64,000 bases of DNA, taken from assembly GCA_030649955.1 (NCBI GenBank), contig JAUSFD010000010.1, positions 62,001 to 126,000 of the forward strand, written 5' to 3'. Origin of the DNA: Candidatus Peregrinibacteria bacterium (GTDB lineage: Bacteria; Patescibacteriota; Gracilibacteria; Peribacterales; Peribacteraceae). The stretch's first letter is position 1. Every line of letters begins with the position of its first letter. A model generated the notes under the pieces. That model searched no databases. It saw only the letters and a program-made list of their open reading frames with translations, and was not told where the DNA came from. A program made the translations under genes and the position numbers. Below are positions 24,101-32,560 of this stretch, piece after piece.

Positions 24101-27100
24101 AAGCTTGGTCGTGGAAGGCGCGTTTTCGTTGAATAGTTATCAGGATTTTTTTGAAATAGCAGCCCCCGCTAGTCCATCCGCCTCTACCTTGAGACTGTGG
24201 GCGGAAAGTCAGAACGGGTTTGGCCAACTCCATTTCAAAAACTCCAGTGGGCTTGATTACCAGCTTGGGCGTGACAACATCATGACCGTCCGAAACACCA
24301 CAGGGGTTGCTATCACCAAGGGGCAGTGGGTGTATATCAGCGGGTCAACAGGAGTGGTGCCCAACGTTGCCTTGGCGAAAGCAGACTCTGCAAGCACGAT
24401 GCCTGCGATGGGTGTGGCGGTCGCTGACATCTCCAACAACTCCTTTGGTCAGATTATGACGATGGGCGACGTGCAGGGGCTTGATACCAGTGCCTTTAAC
24501 GATGGCGATGTTCTTTACATCAGTGCCTCAACCGCTGGTGCTGTGACGACAACACGGGCCACGGGTACGAGTATGGACCAGCGAGTCGGAGTGGTGGTAA
24601 AAGATTCAGTTGGTGCCGGCATTATCGCTGTGATGATCGGTGGTGAGTTTGACCCCTCGACCACGCAGACCTTCAGCAATAAAACATTCTCAGGAAATAC
24701 CGAGTTCATCGGTACTGCTTCCGGACGCATCCTCCATGCGCAGGATGAATTGCATTCTTCCGGTTCACTCGTCGTCGAAGGTGCAACTGTTTTGAATTCT
24801 ACGATCCGCCTCAATGGCGTCACCTACACCTTCCCGACCAGTGATGGCTCTGCCACAGGCAAGGTCCTGAAGACGAACAGCGCAGGAGTGCTCTCCTGGA
24901 GCAGCGATATTGGTTCCTTCGCCACCATCCAGACAGAGGCAGACACCCGCTACGTGAACGTCTCTGGAGACACCATGACGGGGGCTCTCACGATCCTCAA
25001 GGCTGCAGGCACCTCGACAGGCAACACCCTCGTCATCGACACGAAGGGTCTCATCTACGATGCCAGCAACAAGCGCGTCGGTATCGGCACCGCCACACCC
25101 AGAACAGCCCTCGAAGTCCTGGGGACCATCTCGGGCTCCACCCTCAATATCCGCGACAACATCACCGCTTCCGGCACCCTCGTTATTCAGGGCGCTTCCA
25201 CACTGAAATCCACCCTCGCCGTCACGGGGAACATCACCGCAAACGCGGACTTAAGCCTCAATGCCGATCAGACCGCAGCCGACACGGTCCTCACCTTCGG
25301 CTCTGACTCGACCAACGAAACCCTCAAGTTCCTCAATCTCGAGGACCGCTTCGAGTTCAGTGATGACCTGAACGCAACGGGTGGCCTCTACGCTTCGGGT
25401 GCCATGATCATCGGAGGTGCAGGATTGGTGAAGGGAGACTTCACCATCAACTCCGACCAGACTGCAGCCGACACGGTCTTGACCTTCGGCTCCGATACCA
25501 CGAATGAGACCGTGAAGTTCCTGAACAATGAGGACCGCTTCGAAGTCTCCGATGACTTCCGTGCAACCGGCAGTATCCAGGGCTCGGGTACCCTCATCGT
25601 CGATGGCGCAGCGACCTTCAAGTCGACCATCCGCCTCAATGGCGTCACCTACACCTTCCCGACCAGTGATGGCTCTGCGACGGGCAAAGTCCTCAAGACC
25701 GACAGTGCAGGGAACCTCTCGTGGTCGACGGACAACAACAGCGGAGGCATGGGCTTCGCCGAAGCTGCTTCCTACTTCGTCGATGACACTGGAGACACGA
25801 TGTCCGGAGCATTGTCCATCCTCAAGACCGCAGGTACTTCGACAGGCAACACCCTCATCGTGGACACCAAGGGCCTCGTCTACGATGCCAGTAACAAGCG
25901 TGTCGGTATCGGCACCGCCACCCCCCGCACAGCTCTCGAAGTCCTCGGCACGATCTCCGGCTCCACCCTGAACGTGCGAGACAACATCACGGCCTCCGGC
26001 ACCCTCGTCATTCAAGGCGCGACAGTTCTGAAATCCACTGTGAATATTCCCGTTGCATCGACCACGAACACCCAGTTCGGAGCGGGGGCTACTGGTTTTA
26101 GAGTCGATACAACGAATGGACAATTTATTCTTGGAAATGGCGGATACATTGATGGGTATTATGGAGAACTGCAACTCACAGGTGGAACAGATTCTGTTTC
26201 TGGGACAAAGAGAATTATAACCGCTGCCGGTAAGAATTTGTCTTTGATGCCAGGCGGTTACGTGGGCATCAGTACTACAAATCCCAAGGCTCGTCTCACC
26301 GTCGTCGGCTCCGGCGCCTTCACCCAAACCGTATCGGGCTCCGCTCTCACCTTCATGGGAGGAGACTCCTACATCCTCGGAAACCTGGGCATTGGAAAAT
26401 CTGGGACTCCTACTACCAAGCTCGAGGTCCTCGGCACAATCTCCGGTTCCATGCTGAACATCCGGGACAACATCACCGCCTCCGGCACCCTCGTCGTAGA
26501 TGGCGTCCTCAAGACGAAATCCGACTTGACGATCAACGCCGATGCCGGGGCTGCGGACACCGTCCTCACCTTCGGCAGTGACACGACCAACGAGACCCTC
26601 AAGTTCCTGAACAACGAGGACAGATTTGAGTTCTCCGATGACCTGAACGTCACCGGCGGCCTGTACTCCTCCGGAGCGCTCATCGTCGCGAGCGACAGCA
26701 AGTTCAAGGGTGATCTCACCATCAATTCCGATGCGGGTGCAGCGGATACCATCCTGACCTTCGGTTCAGACTCCGCAAATGAAACACTCAAGTTTCTGAA
26801 CAATGAGGATCGCTTCGAATTCTCCGATGATCTCAACGTCACCGGCGGCCTCTACGCTTCTGGCGCCCTCATTATCGGGAGTGCGAGCATCTTCAAGAAC
26901 ACCCTCGAGGTTCAGAGCACCTTGAGCGGCGCGGCACTCACGATCATGGCAGGGGATAGCTCCTTCCTAGGGGAGCTCGGCATCGGAACATCAGCGGTCG
27001 AGGCGCGACTCGAAGTCGCAGGCACCATGTCCGGCCGTGCGCTGCAGCTGACGGGAACGGGAGCGAAGCCCCTCATTGCTACGGATATTTCCAATGGCAG

Positions 27101-30100
27101 ACTCGGTTTCGGCACCACTGCACCCACGCAGTTCATTACGATGTCCGGTGGCGTCTTCGAGCACCTCGCAGGCGCGACCCCGGCACTCCTCAGCGGTGCA
27201 GATGTGACGAGCAACGTCACTGCTGTCGTTGTGGAGAGCAAGTACGCATACATCGGTCATGGGAGCATCTCCGGCAATGACTTCCGCGTCGTGGACATCG
27301 GTAACCCGCGCAAGCCGTCGACCGTTGGAGGCGTGGATCTCGGCTCCGGCACACTCTCCATCGCCGTTGCGGGCGATTACGCCTACGTGGGTCACGGTAT
27401 CCGTACGGGCGACGACTTCCGCGTCATCGACATCTCCAACGCCTCGAACCCCTTCACGGCGAGCGGCATCGACATCGGGGCGAACACGAATGCGGTCGAG
27501 ATCGCCGGGAAGAATGCGTACCTGGGAACCAATGCCGCTGGCGCGGAGTTCCAGATTGTCGATGTCAGTAATCCCTACCATCCGCTCCAGAAGAAGCTGA
27601 TCGATATCCCGGGCAAGGTGTACTCACTCGCCATTGAGGGGCACTACGCCTACGTCGGCTATACACAGCCCTCCTCGAACGGTAGCGGCGTCAGCGTGTA
27701 CGACGTGTCGAAGATTCAAAATCCCTCGCTCGTCGATACGATCACCATTGGAGACAGCGCGACGGTGCGCGCGCTCCAGGCAGAAGGGAAGTTCCTCTAC
27801 GTAGGAAACACGACCCTCGCCGGCACCTGTTCAGGCTCCACGGTGGCCGGTTGCGAATTCCGCATCTACAACCTGACGGATACGACGAATGCCGTCCCCC
27901 TCGGGGGCTACGACATCGGCGCTGCGGTGAACAGCATCGATATCGCCGGCCGCTACGCGTACATCGGTATAGACACTGTGGCTGGCAAGGACTTCCGCAT
28001 CATCGACATCAGTAACCCGGCGCTGCCCGTAGAAATTGGTGGTGTAGACATGACGACCGACGTGTACGCCGTCGCGGTCGCGGGGAAGTACGCATACCTG
28101 GGTCACGGCTCGCTAGCGGGCAACGATATGCGCATTGTGGACCTGGCGGGTATCGATGCGCCCACCGCGACTATCGGCGCAATCGCTGCGAACAGCCTCT
28201 CCATCGCGGGTGATGCCTCCATCGGCAATGACCTCACGGTGGGCAACAGCATTACGGTGGGCGTCGGCGGCATCCAGTCCATGGGTCCCGTCGGCATCTT
28301 CACGGGCACAGGGTCCTTCACGGGTGCCATCATTCACAACCGCTCGGAACGTGGACCGGTCCTGGCGCTCGACAGCATGACGGGGAGCGATATCGGTGCG
28401 CACATCCTCTTCGGGTACATGGGCAACTTCGACACGAACCTCTACCGCTCGTCCGGCTCGACACTCCGCAGCGACGACAAGCTCCTCCTCACAGCAACCA
28501 ATGCCGAGAACCGTGAACTCATCCGCCTCGATACAGAGGAGAGTACGGGCTCACAGAACGTCTTCATCATCGTCTCCGATGTCACGAGCGGTGAGAACAC
28601 CGTCTTCCGCATCAACGCCAGCGGTGCCACGTTCTCTGATCAACCCTACACGAGCGGTGGTGCTGACTACGCGGAATGGTTCTACTCGAGTGATACGGAC
28701 CTCGAACGTGGAGAAGTCGTCTGTATCGACGTGACGAGTCCGAACACCGTAGAGCGTTGCACGCAGACCGCGGATGGCAACGTGATGGGTATCATCTCCT
28801 CGAATCCGGCCTTCATTGGAAACAGCCTCACGGGTGCAGAGGGATTGCCTGTTCCCGGCTACTTCCTCGTCGGTCTCATCGGACAGGTGCCTGCGCGCGT
28901 CACGACGGAGAATGGTCCTATCCGCCCAGGCGATTCACTCACATCTGCGAGTATTCCAGGCTTCGCGCGTCGCGCGGATTCTGGAGAATCCACAGTGGGC
29001 GTTGCCCTCGAGGGTCTGGAAACCGGTGATGGCATCGTGAACGTGCTCATCTCGCGCAGGAATCAATCCCTCACGGTCGAAGCTGTGGAGCAGCACGTGC
29101 TGGAGACCATCGCCGCGATGGAGATCGATGACGAAGTGCAGATCATGGTGACGAAGGCACTGAGTGAGGAGGGCTTCAATGAGCGCATCAGTGAGGCGGT
29201 GCGCACTCAGGTGGGCATGCTCGACCTCGCGTCGCAGATCGAGGCGATGATCGACGCGAAGCTGAGCGGACAGAGTGGCTCCACCATCGCGAGCCCGATC
29301 GCCATCAGTGCGGAGGGTGTGCAGATTGCCACCGATTTGACCGCCCTCTCCGACGTCGAGTTCCAGAGTGCCCTTCGCGTCGTCGGCCCGATGACGCTGA
29401 GCGGTTCCCTGAGTGCCCTCGGCGGTATCTCCACCACGTCGCTGCAGGTAGCGAAGACCATCGAGGTCATGGGCGACGGCCGCATCGGCGGCGATCTGCA
29501 CGTCGATGGCACGCTCATCGTGGATGAGATCATCGCCACGAAGCCACTCTTCGTCGACGGAGACCTCAACTTCGGCGGATCCCTGCACGGTGCTGCGCTC
29601 TTCCTCAATAGCGGTGCGTACCTCAAGGGCGACCTCGAGGTGGAAGGTGATCTCAAGGTGCATGGAGCACTCGATATCGACAACCTAGAGATTAGCGGAG
29701 CCGTGGACGTGGGTACGCTCCTCGTCCGCGATGCCGTGCACGTCCTCGGTCCCATCACCATCGATGGTCTCGCCACCTTCTTCGGCGACGTGGATGTCCG
29801 CGGCGACTTGATCGTCAGTAACCGCCAGGCGGGCTACGCTTCGATCCCGAAGACGGGCACCGCGGTCACCGTCCTCTTCGGCACCGGTGGATTCCGCACG
29901 CTCCCGATCGTCAGTGCCTCGCCGGATGTGCCCGTCCTCTTCGCCGTCTCCCGCGCCACGATGACCGGCTTCACCATCCGCCTGGGTCTCCCCGCGCCAG
30001 AGGCCGTCACCTTCTCCTGGATCGCGCTCGCCACGAGCGAGCCGCTCACTGCGGAGGGCATGAGTACGGGCAACACCGCGCTGATTCCGTTCCCAGTGGA

Positions 30101-30617
30101 TAGTCACGGGGTTCCGCTCTCGAGCAATGCTATCTGGAACGCCTGCATCCGTAATCTCACCATTCTCGATGAGCAAGGCCAACCCTTGAGCTGCGGCCGC
30201 TACCACCAGGACAGCACCTGGACCCACCCGGACCTCGGTATCAGCTTCGTCTGGAATACCGACTCTGAGCCCCCGATTCTCACGCTGCCCGATGGCTACG
30301 AAGTGGTCGTCACGGAGACGGATGATGAGGGTGCTGATGAGGAGGAGATCCAGACAGGGACCGGTGCTCTGCTCGAGGAACCCGCAGTGGGATCGGGCAC
30401 GGATGCAATCGAAGAGGAACCGCTGAGTGGCACAGGATCGGATATTGTCACCTCATCCGGCAGCGATGCTCTCTCCCCGGAACCGGAAGCGGGGAGCGGC
30501 AGTGCGGAGGGGGGGAATTCGGTGGATTCTGGTTCGGGAACGCAGACCCCATTGAATCCCATTCCTGAAACGGCATCGGGAGCGGTGGAGCAGGGAAGTG
30601 GGGGGACGGTGGAGTGA
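21138..30617 (+). CDS. Giant membrane-anchored repeat surface protein
   Basis: 3159 residues. Residues 30-85 resemble the helix-turn-helix of integrase-type transposases (RDDKGVVREYIRSVTGYSRA). One transmembrane helix lies at about 115-137, so the N-terminus is cytoplasmic and the rest outside. Residues ~560-1900 hold fibre-like repeats: seven TFGSDSTNETLKFLNNEDRF units, four STIRLNGVTYTFPTSDG units and three to four RVGIGTATPRTALEVLGT units. Residues ~1000-1185 are a phage-tail-like module, ~2020-2345 are LVIVD-type propeller repeats, ~2506-2640 resemble a Peptidase G2/tail-fibre autocleavage region (ADYAEWF...GEVVCID), and ~2780-2900 look bactofilin-like. The tail is acidic and Gly/Ser-rich, without a sorting signal. 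A host-contact appendage is inferred. Confidence 0.85.
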   Translation: MHSPVPPPGSLHDARDAYTSGAHAGALTRETKSIKFEWIRSVLTAVSYDHLSRDDKGVVREYIRSVTGYSRAHVERSIAAYRLSGIRELRPVQALRLPQIAEKAVALVRRTELQWTMGVAVLTLFVLILGRSAVGPSASLLSLPVPARGPQAALTRVAGFTAEHIVTPSITIPAFTAEPTIIAIGELSFSRITSTSQVRRDERRLARQGITGAVVAFDPLPAEQSTAQLALVSQVQSADTQRSLQDRIRERALQRGGVRSSAVTDAPSQYSTSASPSRTYGPLVEEQGALEFALMTQLQSIEAQRALQERVRDRAAQRQLTRVNPAAPAAPVGSVTGVPTQSSAGTGRPTEGGVQRGELTASQLIRVMGPAEEGQVIMIVNGKAVWRDLPSLIERVIQGTEGRETGVGRAPRGGGGHASGDDGGRSGRGGGSTITDANDGKIESHDHQNDAGGGVLDINGATNGILRVEQGGTGFGNFATGDLLVGTAGGGLDKLAKGTNGQTLTVSNGTLSWGSAGAGDLTQANADLRYVSVAGDTMTGALAIFSTLAASGAVRFDSDLTLNDDQTASDTILTFGSDSTNETLKFLNNEDRFEFSDDIRATGSIQGSGTLIIDGATVFKSTIRLNGVTYTFPTSDGTSSGKVLKTNGAGQLVWTSDADTGASGITQTSGDARYVNVSGDTMTGALSVKRTAGTSTGNTLVIDTKGLIYDASNKRVGIGTATPRTALEVLGTISGSMLNIRDNITASGTLVIQGATTLKSTLGVTGNISGNADLSLNADQTAADTILTFGSDTTNETLKFLNNEDRFEFSDDLNVTGGLYASGAAIIGGSQLVKGDLTINSDAGAADTVLTFGSDSTNETLKFLNNEDRFEASDDFRATGSLQASGALIIDGAATFKSTIRLNGVTYTFPTSDGTASGKVLKTNSAGVLSWSADIDTDTNTTYGAGQGLTLNGTTFSLTNTFSGTSLEIMGTASGRILHAQDELRSSGSLVVEGAFSLNSYQDFFEIAAPASPSASTLRLWAESQNGFGQLHFKNSSGLDYQLGRDNIMTVRNTTGVAITKGQWVYISGSTGVVPNVALAKADSASTMPAMGVAVADISNNSFGQIMTMGDVQGLDTSAFNDGDVLYISASTAGAVTTTRATGTSMDQRVGVVVKDSVGAGIIAVMIGGEFDPSTTQTFSNKTFSGNTEFIGTASGRILHAQDELHSSGSLVVEGATVLNSTIRLNGVTYTFPTSDGSATGKVLKTNSAGVLSWSSDIGSFATIQTEADTRYVNVSGDTMTGALTILKAAGTSTGNTLVIDTKGLIYDASNKRVGIGTATPRTALEVLGTISGSTLNIRDNITASGTLVIQGASTLKSTLAVTGNITANADLSLNADQTAADTVLTFGSDSTNETLKFLNLEDRFEFSDDLNATGGLYASGAMIIGGAGLVKGDFTINSDQTAADTVLTFGSDTTNETVKFLNNEDRFEVSDDFRATGSIQGSGTLIVDGAATFKSTIRLNGVTYTFPTSDGSATGKVLKTDSAGNLSWSTDNNSGGMGFAEAASYFVDDTGDTMSGALSILKTAGTSTGNTLIVDTKGLVYDASNKRVGIGTATPRTALEVLGTISGSTLNVRDNITASGTLVIQGATVLKSTVNIPVASTTNTQFGAGATGFRVDTTNGQFILGNGGYIDGYYGELQLTGGTDSVSGTKRIITAAGKNLSLMPGGYVGISTTNPKARLTVVGSGAFTQTVSGSALTFMGGDSYILGNLGIGKSGTPTTKLEVLGTISGSMLNIRDNITASGTLVVDGVLKTKSDLTINADAGAADTVLTFGSDTTNETLKFLNNEDRFEFSDDLNVTGGLYSSGALIVASDSKFKGDLTINSDAGAADTILTFGSDSANETLKFLNNEDRFEFSDDLNVTGGLYASGALIIGSASIFKNTLEVQSTLSGAALTIMAGDSSFLGELGIGTSAVEARLEVAGTMSGRALQLTGTGAKPLIATDISNGRLGFGTTAPTQFITMSGGVFEHLAGATPALLSGADVTSNVTAVVVESKYAYIGHGSISGNDFRVVDIGNPRKPSTVGGVDLGSGTLSIAVAGDYAYVGHGIRTGDDFRVIDISNASNPFTASGIDIGANTNAVEIAGKNAYLGTNAAGAEFQIVDVSNPYHPLQKKLIDIPGKVYSLAIEGHYAYVGYTQPSSNGSGVSVYDVSKIQNPSLVDTITIGDSATVRALQAEGKFLYVGNTTLAGTCSGSTVAGCEFRIYNLTDTTNAVPLGGYDIGAAVNSIDIAGRYAYIGIDTVAGKDFRIIDISNPALPVEIGGVDMTTDVYAVAVAGKYAYLGHGSLAGNDMRIVDLAGIDAPTATIGAIAANSLSIAGDASIGNDLTVGNSITVGVGGIQSMGPVGIFTGTGSFTGAIIHNRSERGPVLALDSMTGSDIGAHILFGYMGNFDTNLYRSSGSTLRSDDKLLLTATNAENRELIRLDTEESTGSQNVFIIVSDVTSGENTVFRINASGATFSDQPYTSGGADYAEWFYSSDTDLERGEVVCIDVTSPNTVERCTQTADGNVMGIISSNPAFIGNSLTGAEGLPVPGYFLVGLIGQVPARVTTENGPIRPGDSLTSASIPGFARRADSGESTVGVALEGLETGDGIVNVLISRRNQSLTVEAVEQHVLETIAAMEIDDEVQIMVTKALSEEGFNERISEAVRTQVGMLDLASQIEAMIDAKLSGQSGSTIASPIAISAEGVQIATDLTALSDVEFQSALRVVGPMTLSGSLSALGGISTTSLQVAKTIEVMGDGRIGGDLHVDGTLIVDEIIATKPLFVDGDLNFGGSLHGAALFLNSGAYLKGDLEVEGDLKVHGALDIDNLEISGAVDVGTLLVRDAVHVLGPITIDGLATFFGDVDVRGDLIVSNRQAGYASIPKTGTAVTVLFGTGGFRTLPIVSASPDVPVLFAVSRATMTGFTIRLGLPAPEAVTFSWIALATSEPLTAEGMSTGNTALIPFPVDSHGVPLSSNAIWNACIRNLTILDEQGQPLSCGRYHQDSTWTHPDLGISFVWNTDSEPPILTLPDGYEVVVTETDDEGADEEEIQTGTGALLEEPAVGSGTDAIEEEPLSGTGSDIVTSSGSDALSPEPEAGSGSAEGGNSVDSGSGTQTPLNPIPETASGAVEQGSGGTVE

Positions 30618-30645
30618 TATCGAATGAAGGAATACATTCTCCGCA

Positions 30646-30716
30646 GGCGGGATTCGGTTATCCCGCCGGGCCCGCAGGGGTAACCGAACCCCTGCTACGG
30701 AATCAGGAATCTTTTT
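30646..30716 (+). terminator. Tandem hairpins with complementary loops, likely terminator
   Basis: Hairpin 1 is GGCGGGA-TTCGGTTA-TCCCGCC (30646-30667); hairpin 2 is GCAGGGG-TAACCGAA-CCCCTGC (30674-30695). The two 8-base loops are exact reverse complements, and GGGCCC lies between the hairpins. A TTTTT tract follows at 30712-30716. Confidence 0.7.
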
Positions 30717-30728
30717 CTTCCAGGAAGA

Positions 30729-30983
30729 TTAATAATGGAAGCGACAGGAGATCACGGTGATTTTTTTGCCCTTCACGGAGTACACGAGTCGATTGGCTTT
30801 ATCGATTCTGCGCGACCAGTACCCCTGGAGATCAAATTTCAGCGGTTCCGGTTTGCCCATGCCTTTGAAAGGTCTCATACTGACATCTTCTAAAAGGGTT
30901 CTTATCCTCTCAGCTTTCTTTGGGTCGTTCTCCTTCCACCATCTGTAGTCCTCATTCGCCGATGCAGTGAACTCCACCAGCAT
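30729..30983 (-). CDS. yoeB: YoeB-family mRNA interferase toxin
   Basis: 84 residues from MLVEFTASANEDY; a GTG at 30992 overlapping the antitoxin stop would add three residues. YoeB cleaves mRNA in the ribosomal A site. Strong family matches are GKGKPEPLK-like (GMGKPEPLKFDLQGYWSRRI), NRLVYSV and the C-terminal CRFHY, which carries the catalytic His and terminal Tyr. Glu and Arg of the active site are within PEPLK and SRRI. It is the second gene of the operon with the YefM-type antitoxin, downstream of a self-regulated promoter. Confidence 0.93.
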   Translation of the reverse strand: MLVEFTASANEDYRWWKENDPKKAERIRTLLEDVSMRPFKGMGKPEPLKFDLQGYWSRRIDKANRLVYSVKGKKITVISCRFHY

Positions 30984-30988
30984 GTTCC

Positions 30989-31234
30989 TCACGGTTTAAA
31001 ACGCACAGTCTTCCCTGCTTTTGCCTCTCGCAGAGATTTCTCCAAATGTTTTCTGTTGGCTTTGGAAGAGAGAAGATGCGCTGTCTCTTGGAGCGAAAGA
31101 AAATCATCCAGCGAGAGGAGAATGGCCTTTCGTCCCTTACTTCTCGATACGACAATCTCTTCGCAATCGTGCTCCGTCTTATCGAGGTAGTGCGCCAGAC
31201 GCTGTCGAAAGTCGGTATAGGTAACGGTTGTCAT
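30989..31234 (-). CDS. yefM: YefM/Phd-family antitoxin
   Basis: 81 residues from MTTVTYTDFRQRLAHYL. The N-terminal half is the YefM DNA-binding fold (FRQRLAHYLDKTEHDCEEIV, then VSRSKGRKAILLSLDDFLSL). The C-terminal helix is basic and acidic mixed, suited to bind YoeB. Translation is coupled to the toxin. The start lies just 8 bases from the palindromic operator, and a three-codon longer start would fall on the operator itself. Confidence 0.9.
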   Translation of the reverse strand: MTTVTYTDFRQRLAHYLDKTEHDCEEIVVSRSKGRKAILLSLDDFLSLQETAHLLSSKANRKHLEKSLREAKAGKTVRFKP

Positions 31235-31241
31235 AGTATTC

Positions 31242-31290
31242 AAGTACGTAAATGCGTACTTATTTTAGTCTATGCGTTACGCGAATGCAA
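31242..31290 (-). promoter_or_regulatory. yefM-yoeB promoter and operator
   Basis: Minus strand: TTGCAT (31285-31290), 17-base spacer, TAAAAT (31262-31267). Immediately downstream is the inverted repeat AAGTACG-TAAATG-CGTACTT (31242-31261), which would cover the transcription start. YefM operators carry GTAC-centred palindromes of this kind. Confidence 0.8.
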
Positions 31291-31313
31291 GATCAGTTTT
31301 GCAACGTTGGAGC

Positions 31314-31333
31314 GGGTTAATGGATGGTATTAC
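31314..31333. repeat. 20-bp direct repeat, left of MOSC gene
   Basis: GGGTTAATGGATGGTATTAC. The partner at 32417-32436 differs at one base; the two bracket the MOSC gene. Confidence 0.75.
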
Positions 31334-31373
31334 AACCATCATGAGTGGTTCTAGGAGTTTGTGTCCGTGATCT

Positions 31374-32330
31374 TCAGCCATCTTTCCCTCGTAATTTGCG
31401 CCAAAGGCCAATAATTCCAAGGGATTTGGCAGTATTCCAAATACCTCGAATGTTTTTCTGGCGCAGATGATTCGTTGTGTATGGACGGTTCCATCCGTAC
31501 TCACTCCATTCTAGTACCTCCACCGGACTGCCGATCGTGATGACCCCAGGATTTTCTACAAGCATATTTTCGGAAATAATCGGCTCACCGGTGTGGGGGT
31601 TACGGAAGTTGGGGTGGTTTTTGAGGATATCGAAGAGCTCAACATCCTCCACACCCGTTTCCTGGTTGATGTTGATGGTATTGCAACGGCCACACGGTTT
31701 CGCTGCTCTTCCGACGAAGGAGCCGATGCGAAAACGAGCCATGCGGTTTTCATCCTGAGCTTCACATCCTGCAAAAAGCAGATTATAACGATAGCGGTTC
31801 CCATCGACGGTAGAAGGGAGTGCTGCATGTTTTGATTTCTCGATGGTTTCTTTGGACACCGCCGTGAGGGGGAAGCGATCTGCAAATCCGACTGTTGCAT
31901 CTTCGGGCGCGTAAATGCTATTCACTGGACGATCTCCTGCCTGTTGTACGAATAGAAGCTTCTTCTTCATGAAATCGCTGATCCACTTCGATGCATCTGC
32001 ATGAACAGTGACTGGTACATCAGCATCCCAAATCGTTGTCGTTATCTGTTCTCCTGATTCATCGCAAGGCACCGTGCAATCAGGCATTCCTGCAGCTCGA
32101 AGAATCAGGTTGTCGCCAACGAGTGCCGGTTGAACCAGAGCAAGACGACCAAAGCCCTTATGGCGCTGGGTGCGAAAAATATGGTTGGTTTCGTCTGTGA
32201 ATTTCCATCTTCGCTGGTTCACGGGGCCTTCTTGATCAATCGGAAACTCATCTCCTTCGCGGTATATCTGTGGGGCACAGCCCTTGATCAAGTAATTACG
32301 TGCTTCGACCAGCGTAATCTGCTTTTCCAT
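31374..32330 (-). CDS. MOSC-domain protein
   Basis: 318 residues. MOSC proteins handle sulfur or molybdenum cofactor chemistry (YcbX and mARC relatives). The N-terminal beta-barrel shows NQRRWKFTDETNHIFRTQRH and GRLALVQPAL. The MOSC core shows YRYNLLFAGCEAQDENRMAR, FRIGSFVGRAAKPCGRCNTI with a conserved Cys, and a final PGVITIGSPVEVLEW. No ferredoxin domain is attached. No molybdenum cofactor genes are nearby, so the substrate is open. The gene is isolated between two near-identical 20-bp repeats, suggesting acquisition. The start is at a consensus-free site. Confidence 0.85.
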   Translation of the reverse strand: MEKQITLVEARNYLIKGCAPQIYREGDEFPIDQEGPVNQRRWKFTDETNHIFRTQRHKGFGRLALVQPALVGDNLILRAAGMPDCTVPCDESGEQITTTIWDADVPVTVHADASKWISDFMKKKLLFVQQAGDRPVNSIYAPEDATVGFADRFPLTAVSKETIEKSKHAALPSTVDGNRYRYNLLFAGCEAQDENRMARFRIGSFVGRAAKPCGRCNTININQETGVEDVELFDILKNHPNFRNPHTGEPIISENMLVENPGVITIGSPVEVLEWSEYGWNRPYTTNHLRQKNIRGIWNTAKSLGIIGLWRKLRGKDG

Positions 32331-32416
32331 AGATGTAGCATTCTAGTTGTATTTCCACTTACCGTCACATTTTGATACACTTCAAATCACAGCATTGAAT
32401 CAGATGGAGGTGGAAT

Positions 32417-32436
32417 GGGTTATTGGATGGTATTAC
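32417..32436. repeat. 20-bp direct repeat, right of MOSC gene
   Basis: GGGTTATTGGATGGTATTAC, partner of 31314-31333. The similarity continues more weakly into CTAG and GGGAGTTT in both flanks. Confidence 0.75.
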
Positions 32437-32560
32437 CACTCTTTCTAGTATTCCTGGGAGTTTTTCCCCTGGCTCTTTACAGGAACCTCTGAAAATTGCC
32501 CTCCCTTGCTCCTCCGGAAGTCCGGCGAGTACGATAGCGAGGTCCTTCCCTCCTTTTCCT

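Noticed and set aside
22719..24233. 504-codon open frame antisense to the giant gene
   Set aside because: Its Gly/Glu/Val-rich repeats mirror the sense repeats, and the sense frame is continuous with recognisable motifs. Other antisense frames at 25251-27581 and 28935-30227 were rejected for the same reason.
22850..26900. Regular repeats in the giant gene considered as CRISPR
   Set aside because: The repeats are coding, in frame, of variable length and not separated by unique spacers. No cas genes or other CRISPR-like arrays are in the window.
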